Origin: Psettodes erumei
Taxonomy: Eukaryota > Chordata > Actinopteri > Pleuronectiformes > Psettodidae
Reading direction: 5' to 3'
NCBI GenBank assembly: GCA_016785225.1
Contig: JAFBJZ010000224.1
Coordinates: forward strand, 639,001 to 703,000
Length of the DNA: 64,000 nt
Below the pieces are notes generated by a model. The model was not told the DNA's origin. It ran no database searches and saw only the letters and a list, made by a program, of their open reading frames with translations. Positions 46,267 to 59,467 of the stretch are shown one piece after another. Within the stretch, counting starts at the first letter, position 1; every line of letters begins with the position of its first letter. The position numbers and the translations under genes are program-made.

Positions 46267-46280
46267 CAGGATGGCGGCGG
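46267..46280 (+). promoter_or_regulatory. YY1-like site
   Basis: CAGGATGGCGGCGG differs from the YY1 consensus CAAGATGGCGGC at one position. It sits in a short GC-rich patch just before a poly(A) run. Confidence 0.3.
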
Positions 46281-48200
46281 AGCTGATTTAAAAAAAAAAA
46301 AAAAAGAACAGAAAAGAGACCGTTGGCTTCAGCTTCATGTAGTCTACACAGAGGATGGCTTTTTTATTTTTTTTAACATCCTCACAACATAAACTCGCTG
46401 TCACTCAATTCTCACTGCAAATTTACATATAAAGTGTCTGATAAGTATATTTGTGTGCCGACTGTCCACGCTTGCACAATTTGTGTCAAAACAGAAAAGG
46501 CTGAAAGAAATTTGACTTTGTTTTGAATAAATATGAATCATGGGGCATTTTGTGTGAGAAGAGGCAAGGCGAGGGAAGATGGGGGAGGTAGGTAAATAGA
46601 ACGGGCGGTGGGTGGGTGGGGTTGGTGTGGGGGGCAGGAGCAGGCGACTGATTCGTCTCCGTTCTGTCGGGAGGATTTACGGTACAAGTGTGTTGAGCCA
46701 TCAATCAATTGTGGCGCACTCCAAGGACAACTTTGCCTCTTTATGCAATTTGTAAGGCTGTCCAGTCAAATTGATTCCTTAACCAGGAGCCGTCCAACTC
46801 CCACAGAACAGTAACCCCCACCCCCACAAAAAGAACATCAACCTCTGTGTTTGCTGTAAACCAGACAATAAATGATACGACCCTTTAATATTGATGGCCA
46901 AAATCAGACTGCAAAACAAAGTGGGTGACGAAAAACAAGATTGAAAGTGATTGCAGGAGTGATCGTCTAAATGTGATTAAATGGAGTGACGCAGGATTGA
47001 TGCTGTGGAGAGCCTGTGACAAATGATTCTGGCATTATGATTGTTTTACGCTCAGGCCTCCATGGATTATATCCAGAGAACAAAAACAAATTGTACCCGC
47101 GACCAGAAGTGAGCATCTCCACGTGCACGCTCAGCCTTTGAAGCATGGAGATATCCGTTGTGCAATTTACTTCCGAGCAATCATCATTTTCGGGAAAAAC
47201 GGCGTCAACTCGTTAGATTTGTTGCACGCCATTTTTCATCCTTTTTTTTTTTTAGCAATGCCTCTGCGGATGGCGGTGTCAGTCAGTCTGTCGGCCCACC
47301 AATTTCCTCCACACTGAAATATGTCGAGCGATTAGATGGATTGCCGTGAAATTTGAAACAGAGATCCATGGTGCCCACAGCGTAGACCCTAATGACTTTG
47401 GTGTTGCCTTGACTTTTCATGTCAGGCTATCGGCAGCTTGAGTTTTCAGCTTTCAGTCATCTGCTGCACAATCATAGTTTCCCAGGTGATGAATCCTCGG
47501 GACTTTTGTGATCCCCCGGCTTTTCCCTCAAGCAGATATGCACGTCTCAGCAGCTGTTGGGTGGATTTTTGCCTAAATATCTGCAAATACGACAGTGTCA
47601 GCCTCAGTTGTACTGTATTTAGTGCTAATGTTAACATGCTAACGCTCTTTCAGACAGTATATGCATCAGCGTGTTATCAGAGCAGGTGGTTTTTTGAGTT
47701 AGAATTGTTCAGCTTGTAAGTCAATGTGAATCCAGTTTGCTTGTATACAAAGCAGCACCTTTTAGTTGAGTGGCATTAAATGATCAGTTTGACTGTTTAC
47801 CAGGTCATTCCTCTTTAAAAAAAAAAAAAAAAAATGGCCCGAGCGTGGTGCATCATTTCCTGCTGAGCATGCAGTCGGGCGTCTTCCATGTCAGCTCCGT
47901 GGTGACTTGGGACGTTTAGCGGACAATATGAAAGCGATTACAGAAACAGGCTGTACACTTGAATAATTGATGCAGGAAATCAAGCTCAGCTTTTCAGAAC
48001 TCATGATGACCTGACACCCCCCCCCCACCCAATTCTCTACTCCAACATACGCAGATACCCAAAATATTCTGTTCTATTTGTGTACAAACACCTACCATCA
48101 GCATCTGTGACTCACTCGCCATGGTGCTGTGATCGCATTAAAGTGGAAATAATAAAAAAAAAAAAATTCCAACATTAATGGCATATAATGAATTACACTG

Positions 48201-51200
48201 CTGAGTAAATGTCTTGGCATTGCTTTTAATATGGTCTTTAAGATTTTAGATTAGCATCCCCTCATTTTTCTGCTGTGAAAATCAAATTCAAAGGAACATT
48301 TTCCTTCCATTCCGCTGACTGAAATGACTAGAAACATAAATATAGAAACAAATTGAGTCAAAGATTATCTAATGGAGCGTGCGTCAGTGCAGTTTGTCAC
48401 GAGCTTTATATAAGATTGGCGCTCTGTGGCCACAGTTCTTCAGCGATTGAAAACCATTTGATTTACCAAATAGCACGGGTTTTGAGCTGTTGTCGTGCAC
48501 GTTATCATTCATTTAAGACATGAAAACCTGCTGCCACTGGTAAGCCTCTGACAGCTGGCATGAGATGCGTATCGTATCCATGTGAAGAGCGGCTGGATTT
48601 GTGACAACAAATAGCCAGAAAATATAGTTCATTTCAGTTTGATCAGGGGAGGAAAGAAAAAACACCGTTGCGTCTGAGGGCTGTCAGGCGAACAGCAGCG
48701 TGACATGTCAGGCCCGCTGCACATTTTCTGTGTGATAAGAAAAATCTAGAGGGAGGGAGATCCAATATTAACAACGCTGGTTTCTTTCACGAGGGATCTT
48801 TTTGGGTGTGACGTCCCTGGCTGTCAGAGCAAGTGAAATATCATATCATTCGGCGTGATGCGCCGTTTAGGGCTGTGGACTGAGGTCGCCCGAGCACGGC
48901 CCTGAAATTGTCCTTTTTGGAAGAACGTGTAACGAAAGCGTTGTTTGTGACAAATACCTAGTGAGATTGTGTGGTTTGATAATGCTTTAGACCATATTAA
49001 GCTCAGTGCGTATTTGATTACAAAAATAGTTTTCCCCGTTAAGTTGAGAATTCCCCCGCACAAATCGGAGCGGACCAACAGTGCGCCGTGTTGCTGCACA
49101 GCACCTGAAGCCAGTCCTGCCTGTTGACGAGGAAAGCAGCAAGCAGCAGTTTAGAATTGCAGATGTGGACACGCTGATGTGCATCGCCTGTTACCCGCGG
49201 GCGGTGCCAGTATTTAAACTGCAGAGTTGACAGAAGCGTCGAAGCGGCTGCGAGGGAATCCAGGTCCACCTCTCGCTTTACATCTAGAAAGCACGGAATA
49301 AATAAACTTTATAATGAAAGGAGTTCATGAGAAACTATTTAAAGATGGTGTGACGGTACCAGGGGGGAAAACGTGTGCCGGGATCGACTTGACTGGACTT
49401 ACATGACAAAGGCTAATCAGTGACTTTGCCACCAGGCAAGTTGGGGACTTGTCTTTCAGGTAACAGCAGGACACCATAGTGTAGGAATGGGATTTTTAAA
49501 ATTTTTTATTGGATTATTTGGACATGGTTTCCTTGTGTGGCAGAGAAAATGCTGGGGGATAATTTTGTCCTGGGTATGAGAAATACTGATGGCAGCCGTG
49601 CGGAGAGTAGAGCTTAGTCTAAAATAGGATGAAGGGCTGTGGATGGAGTCATTTTTAAAATGTTTCATGCTTGGTTGGATTAAAAGGACATGTTGCATAT
49701 GTATTTTTTCAGTATTTGGCCTCTATAGACAGATTTGATTAGTGGGTGCCTGTGTAACCTTTGTGGCACCAACTAGTTCTGAACTCTTCCCTGGGCCAGG
49801 GGAGCTCACAGGGGGCAAATGAATAATTCATGGTCCCACCTGTGCTCACACTTCAGTCACCGCCTCCCTGCTCCGTCTCCCCCCAGGGGAAATGACAAAA
49901 AACAAGAGATTTTGACCAAAAGAGAAGCTCCATCCAGACATCTGGGAGCAGAGGTGCCATCGCACCCCATCCACATCTCAAGGCTGTGGACTTGCCCTGG
50001 CATGATGTCCAACTGCTTGGCTCAGAAAAGCTTTTTTTTGTGGATCCTGTCTAAAGCAGCGGGCGTCTCAGCCAGCGCTGCCACTTCTGGCTCCATTTAG
50101 AAAGTTGGTCTTTGTTCAGCAGCGGTTTCGCGCTTCTCACTCGACATTCTGCTCACCTGTGCTTTCGCCGAGCGAGGCATTGTGCCGCTATCGATTGGCC
50201 CGAGACCTGGTCAGTCGCGAAGAGTGCGCGCCCGCCAGGTTATCAGTGACATCACTCCTCAGAAAAGCAGCGTTTGCCTCTCCCTTCCCTTATCGATAGT
50301 TTGGGGAGTGCATTAAGAGTGGCTGCTCAGCCTGATTTATTGAGACGCGCCAGCGCCTCTCTGCGCACCCAAAGGGCACTGGGTAACAATCCAGTCTCAT
50401 TTCCTTTCCCTGCAAACAGTGTTTATTTACTCGCTCTCAGGGAGGCAATGAAGGCAGCTCTGACAGACAAACAATCTTATGATGCACCCTTCATGTCAAG
50501 ACTGAATTTTTTTCCTTTCTCCCTCCCACCCCCATCCAGAATGTCTCAGTCAGTTGTCAGTCCTTTTTCCTCCCGCCATGGGCCCTGTTGACACAGGAAT
50601 CCGTCACTCCTCACATGGGGGAGAGTGGGACATGTTGGCGGCCATTACTATTCATGAGGCGGTGTGATCCACTCTGTCACCCGTTGTCAGCGCGAGGTGT
50701 CTGTCTGCACCGCCGCTCCCCTTACTCTCTTTATCAGCCAGGGGTGGCTAATGAGAAGCACCAGGTTAATACCACCACTAGAACAGCAATGGCTTTAAAC
50801 CTCTTAATTCATTTAGACACTGCTAATTGAAACCCATGTGAACTACACTCTGGACACCATCCATTTTCCTGCAAGCCACCGCTGAAAGGGAAACGCTCGT
50901 GTGATTTGATCTCGTTTTGATGCTGATGCCAGGATTAGCTCACCTTGAACCAGATTCATTTTCCCTCTGAATTTGCATTTTTTTTTCGCCACCCTTTTTT
51001 GGGAGAAATTTGCAGCCCTGCGCATCACAATCATTAAGCCAACATTAAGTCTTGATGGGGAAACGTTGGCAGACAACCAGAACAACTTTGAACCAGTGGT
51101 GACGCGCAGCGGCGAAAAATAACCAGCCCCGGATAGTCAAGAACATCTTAGTCCAATTACAGTGAGTTTAAAAACAGCAGCCATGACTAAGACTAGAAAA

Positions 51201-52600
51201 CCTCTTGGATGTGGCAAAGTGTAAATTAAAAACTCTCTTTCACCCAGCAGTTGTCAGACATAGTCATAGTCAGACTTAGTCATCCTGCACTTGAGTGTTT
51301 AATCAGCCTGCTGCGAAACACTGCGGGCTTGTTGACTAAAACCAGGAGTTCTTACTCTTCCTTCTTCACCTCCTCCTGCCTCATGCATATTTATCCTTTC
51401 AGCGTTTTTGTCAGCGCTGCTGGAAATGAATATTGACAGCGGCGAGGGGGCGCTCTCCGTCCCACCACGCGGCCAACCGGGTGCGTCCTGCACCTCGAGG
51501 CCTCAGCTTTCCTCGGCGCACGCGGGATAGCCGAGCACAGAGCTCGCCCGCCACTCTCCCCACTGCTTCTTCATGCCGCACTGAGGGGCTGCGGCCTAAC
51601 GATGGGAAATCATTCTACCCGCCTCACATGCAGCTGTAAATATTCAAATGAGCCATCATCAGTCGATGGCGTGAGAGATAACGGGTCCATCTTTTACCTG
51701 CCCCTTCTTGTGTGCAACAGCAGGATATATTTAGTTGACGCCGTCACCGTCCCCAAAAGCGCTTGATTTGCCGGCATAAATTTCAGCAGACACGCAGCCC
51801 TCCCTGCGCCCGCAGAGGCGAATGCTTATTCATTTACCCGTTTGTCATTTCAATAGTTATTTTATGGTGGTGCTGTATTAATTGAACTGCTTCAACTGCA
51901 CAACAATTCAAGGCCCAGTACATCTATTACAAAGGGAGTGTGCCGGAAACATCGCTCAACGGCCCCACAAATCAGCCCAAGCTGAGAGGGGAACCTCACA
52001 ATAATGTAACACAATCGCACTAATCTTTCATTTACAATGTGTTCCTTCGGCAGCCATGCAAGGAAAATGTCTTAAAAGCCCTAAGTGGCTGCAGTGAAAA
52101 ATCAGTCGGTTCCAGTAGGTTACTGTGAGCTCGGAGCCGTGGTCGAGCGCTGTGGGGAGAGCTGTCTTATATGTTAAAGGTGATTACGTAAGAGGTTGTT
52201 GTTTCTGCTGCTCATCATTTGAACCGTCACCTCGGAGGATGTGTGCAGGACTGTTCTTAAACTTTTTATGCGGTAGAAGTTTCGGAGCAGGAAATATCTG
52301 GAGGTTGGCTTCGTTATATCCCATGATCATCAGAGCAGGGCTGGTGGGTCATGCTAAGTTATCAGCTGCAGCAGTTTGTGTGTCTCCTTATAACCATTAG
52401 AACATGTAAGATAGGGCCGATGATGTTAAACCTGATTGAGTGAAGTTGTAATGACAGCTTACAGCTCTTATCAGGTTTAGTTTAATCTCATTTGATGGGG
52501 AATGCAGTTATTGATATTAGCAGCAGGTGCAGGATTAGACGCCGTGCATGCTTTGAAACGCTGAATACACGTCACATGATGATTTGTCCAATCACTCAAG
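48201..52600 (+). other. Probable ppargc1a intron 1, fifth part
   Basis: No supported exon was found. Open frames here have no splice or initiation support. Mixed-composition segments around 50560-50830 and 51590-52080 contain TAATT and ATTCAAATGAG-type words and could be regulatory. There are no long microsatellites. Confidence 0.55.
51590..51900. other. Candidate conserved non-coding element
   Basis: Contains agctgtaaatattcaaatgag, gcggcataaatttcagcag-like and gtgctgtattaattgaac words within repeat-free sequence of mixed composition. Judged by texture only. Confidence 0.2.
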
Positions 52601-53661
52601 TATGGTCAGCGTCCACGTTATCAGTCTGCTGCCTGTTATCAATGGCTCTGCTGAGTCACTTGACATCACACATTATTAAAGTCATTGATGGTTCAAGCTT
52701 GAAGACGCTTTCACTCAACGAAAAGTAATTTGAATAACACGTATTTGTCTTAGATATGGATTGTGGCTTAACCATATTTTGATTTTTTTCCTTTTTTTTT
52801 TTTTAAAACAAAGAAAAAAAGACAGCAGCCCTCTTGCTTGCTTTGTCACTTTAATTCATCTGTTATCTCATGGAAGACTTTATAATACTTCTGTGACTCA
52901 GCATCCCGTTCTCCAAAGCAAACAACATGCTCCAGAGCTGATGGGGACATCCAATTTAACTGCCATCTTAATGGAATCTATAATAAGCGCAGGGGCACAA
53001 TAATGGCAAAGCACTGCATCTTCTGATAACACGGTGAGAATCAAACCCCTGTGATCACCCCACAAGTCCAGTTTTTTTCCCCCCTCAGAGGCGCCAAGAA
53101 CAAAATGTCCAGATGTCATTGTCAAGTTGGCGGTAACGCGTTCCCCCGCGGGCTCGTCACAGGGGGCTGCCTCAGCTCTCCAGCGGCCCGCATGCCATAT
53201 AGAGGTAATCTGCAGTCTGCAGCACAGGGGCTTCTCTGCATTTGCTTCCACACTTCTGAACCCCCCCTCCCTCCGACTTTAATTTCACGGGCACCTGTTC
53301 CCTCATGTGCTCATAGCGGTGGAGTCGACTCGCAGACTTTCATATAAGCGCTGGGACCGAGCCAGAGACTCGCGATTCAAGAAGAGGAAGAAATGCCTTC
53401 ATTACAGGCGCATGCATTATGGCGAGCTTGTCTGGTGGCGACATGCGGAGCCGTGTTTCACAAAGACAAATTTGTGCCGGTGTTTGTCATCTGAAGTGGC
53501 CGCCTCAGTGTGTTAGGTTGACGCGTAGGCATGACATGTAAGTGATAAAGCGAACAGGAGGGTGGCTTGCATTGGGACCCGTTATGGGAGCTGCAGGCGC
53601 CACAGATGGCTTGATGAGGTTGAACTATGTTGCAGAAAGAGTGCATGTACATCCTTCTTAG

Positions 53662-53678
53662 ATGCTCCCTGGTGGCCA
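53662..53678 (-). promoter_or_regulatory. CTCF-like site (reverse)
   Basis: On the minus strand the site reads TGGCCACCAGGGAGCAT, against the CTCF consensus TGGCCACCAGGGGGCGC. The match is very good. It faces the forward CTCF-like site at 39379, about 14 kb away. Confidence 0.45.
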
Positions 53679-56273
53679 AAGATGGAGTAAAGCTGGAGGA
53701 GTACACAATCCTCAAAGAATCATGGGACATTTTCAAAGAGAGCAAAAGGAACTGTGTAACAAGCAGGCGGACTGGGCAAACACAGGCCCGAGCGGCGGAG
53801 CGAGCCTGCGACGGCCTGATGCAACGATAGACGACTTTGGCTCCTCAACAAATATTCAAATGAGATTACGTGAAAGACAGAGGAATGACAGACAAGTGGA
53901 CACAAATCAGGTTTCATTTTGTTTACTCTTCTGCAATTGTGTTAGCCCCCCCCCTCCCGGCTCCAGAGGTAATGATTGTGGTGGGACCAGATTAAAGGCT
54001 GTAGTCAGCTGTTTAGTGGGGCTCTACTAACAGAGATTAGCGGCAGCTGCTTGGCGACAGACTTCGTGGGAGGAAGGGGAAAAAATAAAAAACACCAGCA
54101 GAGGGTTTCGTTGTCTCAGATCACAACCACCTTGATGGTTAAGGATCTCGACAACAGGAGGCAGTACGAGCATGGAGGATTGGCAGGCTTTGTTTTTTTT
54201 TTTTTTTTATCAAGCTACATCAAAACTCAGTCACCAGCTTTTAGTGTTTCTCCTCTACCCCCCACCTTCATTTTCTCGCTCTTCCCCGCTTTCTCGGTGG
54301 CGTGCGCATGGCGAGTTGTTGCAGATGTTGCCCGTAATGATGCAGACGGCACACACAATCACGCAGAATGGAAGCGGAGCTCGCTGAAATTAGTAAAAAT
54401 TACTTTCTCATTACCTCCCTCATTGCTCCTGTAAGTAGTCTGACTTTCCGCACGATTAGGAGAACGAGTCGCGGAGCACTGGGCCTCGTCGCACTCTCGC
54501 ACACTTTGAGGAGAAAAGTGAGGTAGGGTAGCCCGACTTCAACCGTTGCTAACAACAACCCACCCCAAAAAACCCCTCATGGCCACATGTCACCAGCTGC
54601 TGAACAAGCATGATGGCAGAAACAATAGACTGTCTGACAACGTGCTTCACACTTGACCCTCACCTTCTCTTTTTCTCTTCCTCCTCCAGCATCTCAACCA
54701 TCAGCCTTTCTTGGGCTTGATGTGAGGTAATTATCGCATGAGCATCACTGAATGCAGTCCGGCTGCTTGTCCTTGTCTGAATACAATCAGACTCTCCATC
54801 GGCTTAAATCTACCAGGCCCAGGGCCAAATAAATTTGAATAAATTCACATGGTGAAATTACCTGTTTTGCTTGCAGGTCGTTATTAGTTATATACACGGA
54901 TCACTGTTGCAGCCTTGAATTTCCTCCTTAAAATACTGAGATGTAGACTTGAGAGTAGTTTTTTTTAACTTTTCTTGTGGGGTTTAAACAGGCATCAGTG
55001 GGCACTTGGAAGGAAGAAAACCACTGATTTGCAAGAGAAACACGCGCTGCAAGAAGTGCCCAGTATGATATTTCTGATTGTGTGCCTGTTCCACAAGCTG
55101 CCAAAGCTGGAGGACTTGAAAGGGTGCAGTTGGCATGGCTGAGTAATGGATCACTCGAGACGGTCCGGAACAGTGGTGTGCCAGGATCGCTTTACACGAA
55201 ACCCAGGAACAGAGAAAATGCAATGTCCGCACAAAGCATTGCAACAGGAAACCCGGAAACTGGTAGCTTGTGAACCGCAGACCAAACTGTTTGCCCCTCT
55301 CCGTAGGACTGTTCACCTTATTTCTTTTTTAAAAATTTGTCTTTGCTCAGGGTACGCGAGTGAGGCGTGCAAGGTGCGCTGCGTAAATCTAGGACATGGC
55401 AACATGCCCAGGGAGGCGTTGATGTTGTAATTAGTCTGTGCAGAAGAAGAATTACAGTGGAGGAAGAAAAGTGTCCATCTGTATTTGCAAAGTGCAGCAT
55501 GTTCTGGAGTTAACGGACTCGCTCAGTCCGCATTGATCGTTCGATTCTGCGATTCATCACTGCATGCAGAAAGCACAGGTACAATCTAAATAAAGCAGAT
55601 TTGCGCAGCGGTCCCCTTATTACTGCATTCCAGGTTTGTCATGTAATCTTGCTGTGAAGGATGGCTCAGGAAGGATCTGTTTTTAGAAGCAGGGAACAAC
55701 ATTACACCTACAAAATTAGACTCGTTCTGCAGCAAAGTAAACGGCTTGGCTGTGACTGCATGTGGGATACGAGCATTTTAGCACCTATCCCCGACTGCAG
55801 GACCTCATACAGTGTCGGATGTGTCATGCGCCTGTTTCTTGTGTGCGGTATTTATTTATTTATTTCCCCCCGCCGTGCCTGGTGCCTCGTAAAGCATCAC
55901 CCGAAAATAACTTCTGCGGGGAATGCCGGAATAGGAAGGAATCGTGTTCATCCAGTTAAAATTATCTCCACTCGCTCTCTGGGAACCCACGCACTTCGTC
56001 CCAAAATACTCCTGCCCTGCGTCTCGGGCCGGACCTTCTTACGTAGGGTTTCAAAGGGGGGAAACTGAGGCCAGCTCCAGCAAGCGGTAGCCCCGTGCAA
56101 AGGATCTCATGGTGTGCCAAGGGTCCCGTGGTTTTTTTGTGCGTGGGGTCACGAGGTCAGGTCAGTGGCACTGGACTGTTGAGCTCTGCTGAGGAGGCAG
56201 CATGTTCTGTCGGGTAACGACTGCCATGTTGGGGCATTTGTGTCACATGACTGTGGTGACTGCAGCACATTTT

Positions 56274-56283
56274 CTAAAAATAA
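56274..56283 (+). promoter_or_regulatory. MEF2-like site
   Basis: CTAAAAATAA fits the MEF2 consensus YTAWWWWTAR exactly. MEF2 is an established activator of the mammalian PPARGC1A promoter. A 10-bp AT-rich match is expected by chance in tens of kilobases, so it is only a candidate. Confidence 0.2.
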
Positions 56284-58929
56284 TATACAGGCACGGCATC
56301 AAGGTACATTACTTTACTATATGATTACGTTACTTTGAGAGGCACATACTTTTGGCTAATAGTGAATACAGTTTTATACTCATACTACCACAGTGCTGTA
56401 TGTAGTCTAGTGGGGGGCAGGTCTGACTTCATCATACTATTGGGATGTATGGAAATAAAGAAGAAATTGGCATTACATCATATTTTAGGAGCTTATTTGT
56501 GTTTAAACTTTAGTTTATTCAGGGCCAGGTCGCGCTGAAAGCAGGTTAAGCCAGTCGATTCTCAGCCCAGCCACGTTTTCCAGTTCCTCTTGGGGGACCC
56601 TGAGACGTTACCAGTCCAGATGAGATGTGTTGTGAGATGAAAATCTTAAGCTAAACAAGTTAACTGTACTTATGCAGATAAATTAATGTCAAAACAACAG
56701 AATACAAGAAAGTGTTGTTGGCATCCTCTGCACTAAGTTAGAGTTACTAAATACTATGTATGTCCACCAAGATGAAAATGAACTCCAAAGCGTTAGAAGT
56801 GAAGAATTATAGTGCAAAATTTAAATCACTTGGTCAATCCCTGCTGCTCTTGTCTTGGTACGTATTTGGTGTTCCCCCAGCGAGTGTGTTTTCATTAGAA
56901 AAGCCGGCGCTGTTAATATTGGCATGGCTGCAGGGACCTGCAGGGGCGTGGGTCCAAACAGGCCCGGGAACAGCTAGCGGGCTTCTGCTGTGGCCAGCCT
57001 GCTTCAAGCGGAGACCAGTGGTCTTTTTTTTTTTAATTCACAGTGATCTTTCATTGAGCTCGCTGTGGGGGTATTGTACAACAACTGATGATTTAAGACC
57101 ATCTTTGATTACCCAGTCGCTCCCCCAGCGTTCACTACATTCACTCATCCAGGCGTAATGAATTTGGTATGGATCAGATTCTTTTTCTTTTTTTCTTTTT
57201 TCGTTATTAATGTAGCTCTAAAATCTAAATTGGACTGTGCTCCCAAAGTAGGCTGAGAGGATCCACATGTCTGGACACTCACAATAAGTTTAAGTGGAGG
57301 CTTTATCTTTACCATTCAGTGGCAGATGGACAATCACAATGACTGAACACAGTTGTACCGTATGTTATCGAATCAAGATGGAAAAAAGTGGAGAGGGAGG
57401 GTCCTTGCTCATTATCAAGGAAGCGGTGTTGAATAAGCTGCACGCTCCAATTCATAAACTGTACACATAACACAGACCGAGCTTTTCCACAACTGCAAGA
57501 GGAATTTATTTAGCTCGAGTGCTGCATGTCAGCACGCTGCCATCATGAAAGCGATCACATCTCGGCGACGGCGAGGCTGACATTTGAGCGCTGCTCTCAG
57601 GCAATCGCAAAACGAACTCTCACTCCTGTAAGGGGTTGGTCAGCCGAATGAATCTGTGAATGGGCCCACAAGCAAGTTGTACTCAAATACTCCATCTTAA
57701 CCTGCAGGATTATGCGTCCCTGCCTAAATGGCAGGTTATGTCAGTATTCATCTGCATTATGAGGTCACTCAAACAAGGCTGACATTTTGCCTGCCTGGAT
57801 CCCCTCCCTGTCGCTTTGTGTTTGTGATACTAGCCTATGTAAATAAGGGAGCTCTGCTCTTCTGTTCCGCCTTGCCTCAGAATTTGTTTAGGATTAGAAA
57901 TCTCATTTTGCCCCGAGCCCCGCTTGCTTTAGATCAGTCAGCTCATCTGCAGATCTCGGATCAGATAAACACCGCCGTTCTCCAGGCCTCAGCGATTTTT
58001 ACTTTCTGCAATTTGCAGCGAACCAGTATGCTCTGTTCCTATCACATCGCGGGCCGAGTCGAAAGGGGGGGGGCTGGGGTTGAGGAGGCGTTGGCACACC
58101 TGCAGGTCGTGACAAGTGCGCAAGGAATGGCAGGCAGAGTAAGCGCTCCAGGGGTTATCTACCTCATTTTAAATCCATTCTGGGAGGCATGCCTGGGCAC
58201 TATTGCCATCTTTACAAAAAGATTTAGAGCGAGTCGGTTGACAGTGCAAAAGGGCAAGGACGGCCTTTGTGTGGGAGATGAGTGACAAAATGAGTCATGG
58301 CTGTCAGTTGGGTTATGGAGTGTGATGAGGAACAAAGAGACTGTAGGCCTGTCAAAGAGCAAAGCTATTAGACCTGATCTCATTCTACCTATCTTCACCA
58401 CTGCACCGGATTCCTTCGGTGACAACCTTTAAGCACTGTAAGATGGAACAGCAGGCCTGGACTTTTTGCCAAACAAGCAGGGAATAGTTAAATAATATAT
58501 TTTTTACTCAGGTTATTATTAAGAGAAATATACGCAGTGGTGTACAGTCAACAAAATAAGCAAGAAGAGCTCAGGTTGAGTGATGTCACCTGCGGCTTTT
58601 GTTTTGCCACGCTTCCCTTGTGCTGTCACGCAGGGCTCCCCGACTCCGTGCCAGGCCCGCGCTGCTATTTCTGGGTGCAAAATATGGATGTTATATAATT
58701 TCTCCTTCTGCGGAACAAGCCCAGGTTGCAGCCGGGCCCTTCACCTCGCCATCACGTAGGAGCCGAACTGGGAAGCGTCCTGGGCGGAGCACCGAATGTA
58801 CTTACTCTGTGCGGCACGCCAATCTGTTGGGGCTGAGTCAGAGCGGCCACCCACGAACGCCTTCCTCTGTATCAACGCTCGCCGCCCGCTCGCCGCGAGA
58901 CGTCAGCCGCTAATCTAGCATAACGGGGA

Positions 58930-59110
58930 CTGAAAATGAAGCAGACCAGAGCGTGCCGAGGTATTAGCATTTGAGCGTGGCGCGCGGGAGGAAAAGCTTT
59001 TTAACAGCCCGCTGCACCCATATGGCATTAGCACATAAAATGCCACTGTTGACATTTTGGAGGCTTGGTGCCTCTGTAAGTGCGGGGCATCGATATTAGT
59101 CATTAGAGAG
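58930..59110. other. Candidate conserved non-coding element
   Basis: Repeat-free mixed sequence with gtattagcatttgagcg, catatggcattagcac and gatattagtcattagag words, next to a CTCF-like site. Judged by texture only. Confidence 0.2.
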
Positions 59111-59144
59111 GGTACTTGATCCCGTGTTGATGGTGAAACAGTCA

Positions 59145-59160
59145 AGCGCCACCTAGCCAA
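59145..59160 (-). promoter_or_regulatory. CTCF-like site (reverse)
   Basis: On the minus strand the site reads GGCTAGGTGGCGCT. It matches the CTAGGTGGCGC part of the CTCF core but not the leading CCA. Confidence 0.3.
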
Positions 59161-59450
59161 AAGATATGGCGGTTTTGGCATTACTGCTGCTATGCCCGGG
59201 CTGTTTTTTTTCCGGGGGTTTGTCCTGGGCTGGGAGAAATTACGTGACGAGCCAAGATAGCCACCGGCCCCTAAAGTACCCGACATCTCTTCCGTCCCTT
59301 TTAAAAGAATTCTCATATTTATGTGGATTTTAAATGTGACTGCTTCAAGATTATACCCCTGCAATCATTACTTCCTCTTCAGCTGTCGGATGCATGTCAC
59401 CCTGTTGCAAATCCTACCCTTGATAGATGCAACAAATTAAAGCTGCTTAA

Positions 59451-59467
59451 AGGTCAGTTAAAGGTGA
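59451..59467 (+). promoter_or_regulatory. DR5 nuclear-receptor-like element
   Basis: AGGTCA and AGGTGA are arranged as a direct repeat with a five-base spacer (gttaa), which is the retinoic-acid-receptor/RXR spacing. The second half-site has one mismatch. TTAA precedes the first half-site, so it could also serve an ROR/ERR monomer. Confidence 0.3.

Larger units (their letters stand above)
45401..48200 (+). other. Probable ppargc1a intron 1, fourth part (repeat-rich)
   Basis: No exon was recognised. The segment is rich in simple sequence: (AAT)n at 45480, a TATATA stretch near 45661, (TG)n at 45928, poly(A) near 46290, 47817 and 48151, a G-rich stretch near 46600-46640 and a C-run at 48017-48026. 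A YY1-like site lies at 46267. Confidence 0.6.
52601..58000 (+). other. Probable ppargc1a intron 1, sixth part
   Basis: No supported exon was found. The segment holds poly(T) runs near 52791-52804 and 54189-54208, a CTCF-like site at 53662, a MEF2-like site at 56274, an ATTT repeat at about 55849-55864 and poly(T) near 57006-57016. Confidence 0.55.

Noticed and set aside
53976..54434. 152-codon plus-strand open frame
   Set aside because: It includes a poly(T)-encoded Phe run and has no gene context, so it is treated as chance.
57728..58285. 185-codon plus-strand open frame starting with ATG
   Set aside because: It has no recognisable domain, no CpG promoter, no splice partner and no poly(A) signal context. 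Its composition looks random, and a frame of this length is expected by chance in a 64 kb GC-moderate window.
58915..59364. 149-codon minus-strand open frame
   Set aside because: No recognisable motif or supporting signals. It overlaps an enhancer-like non-coding segment.
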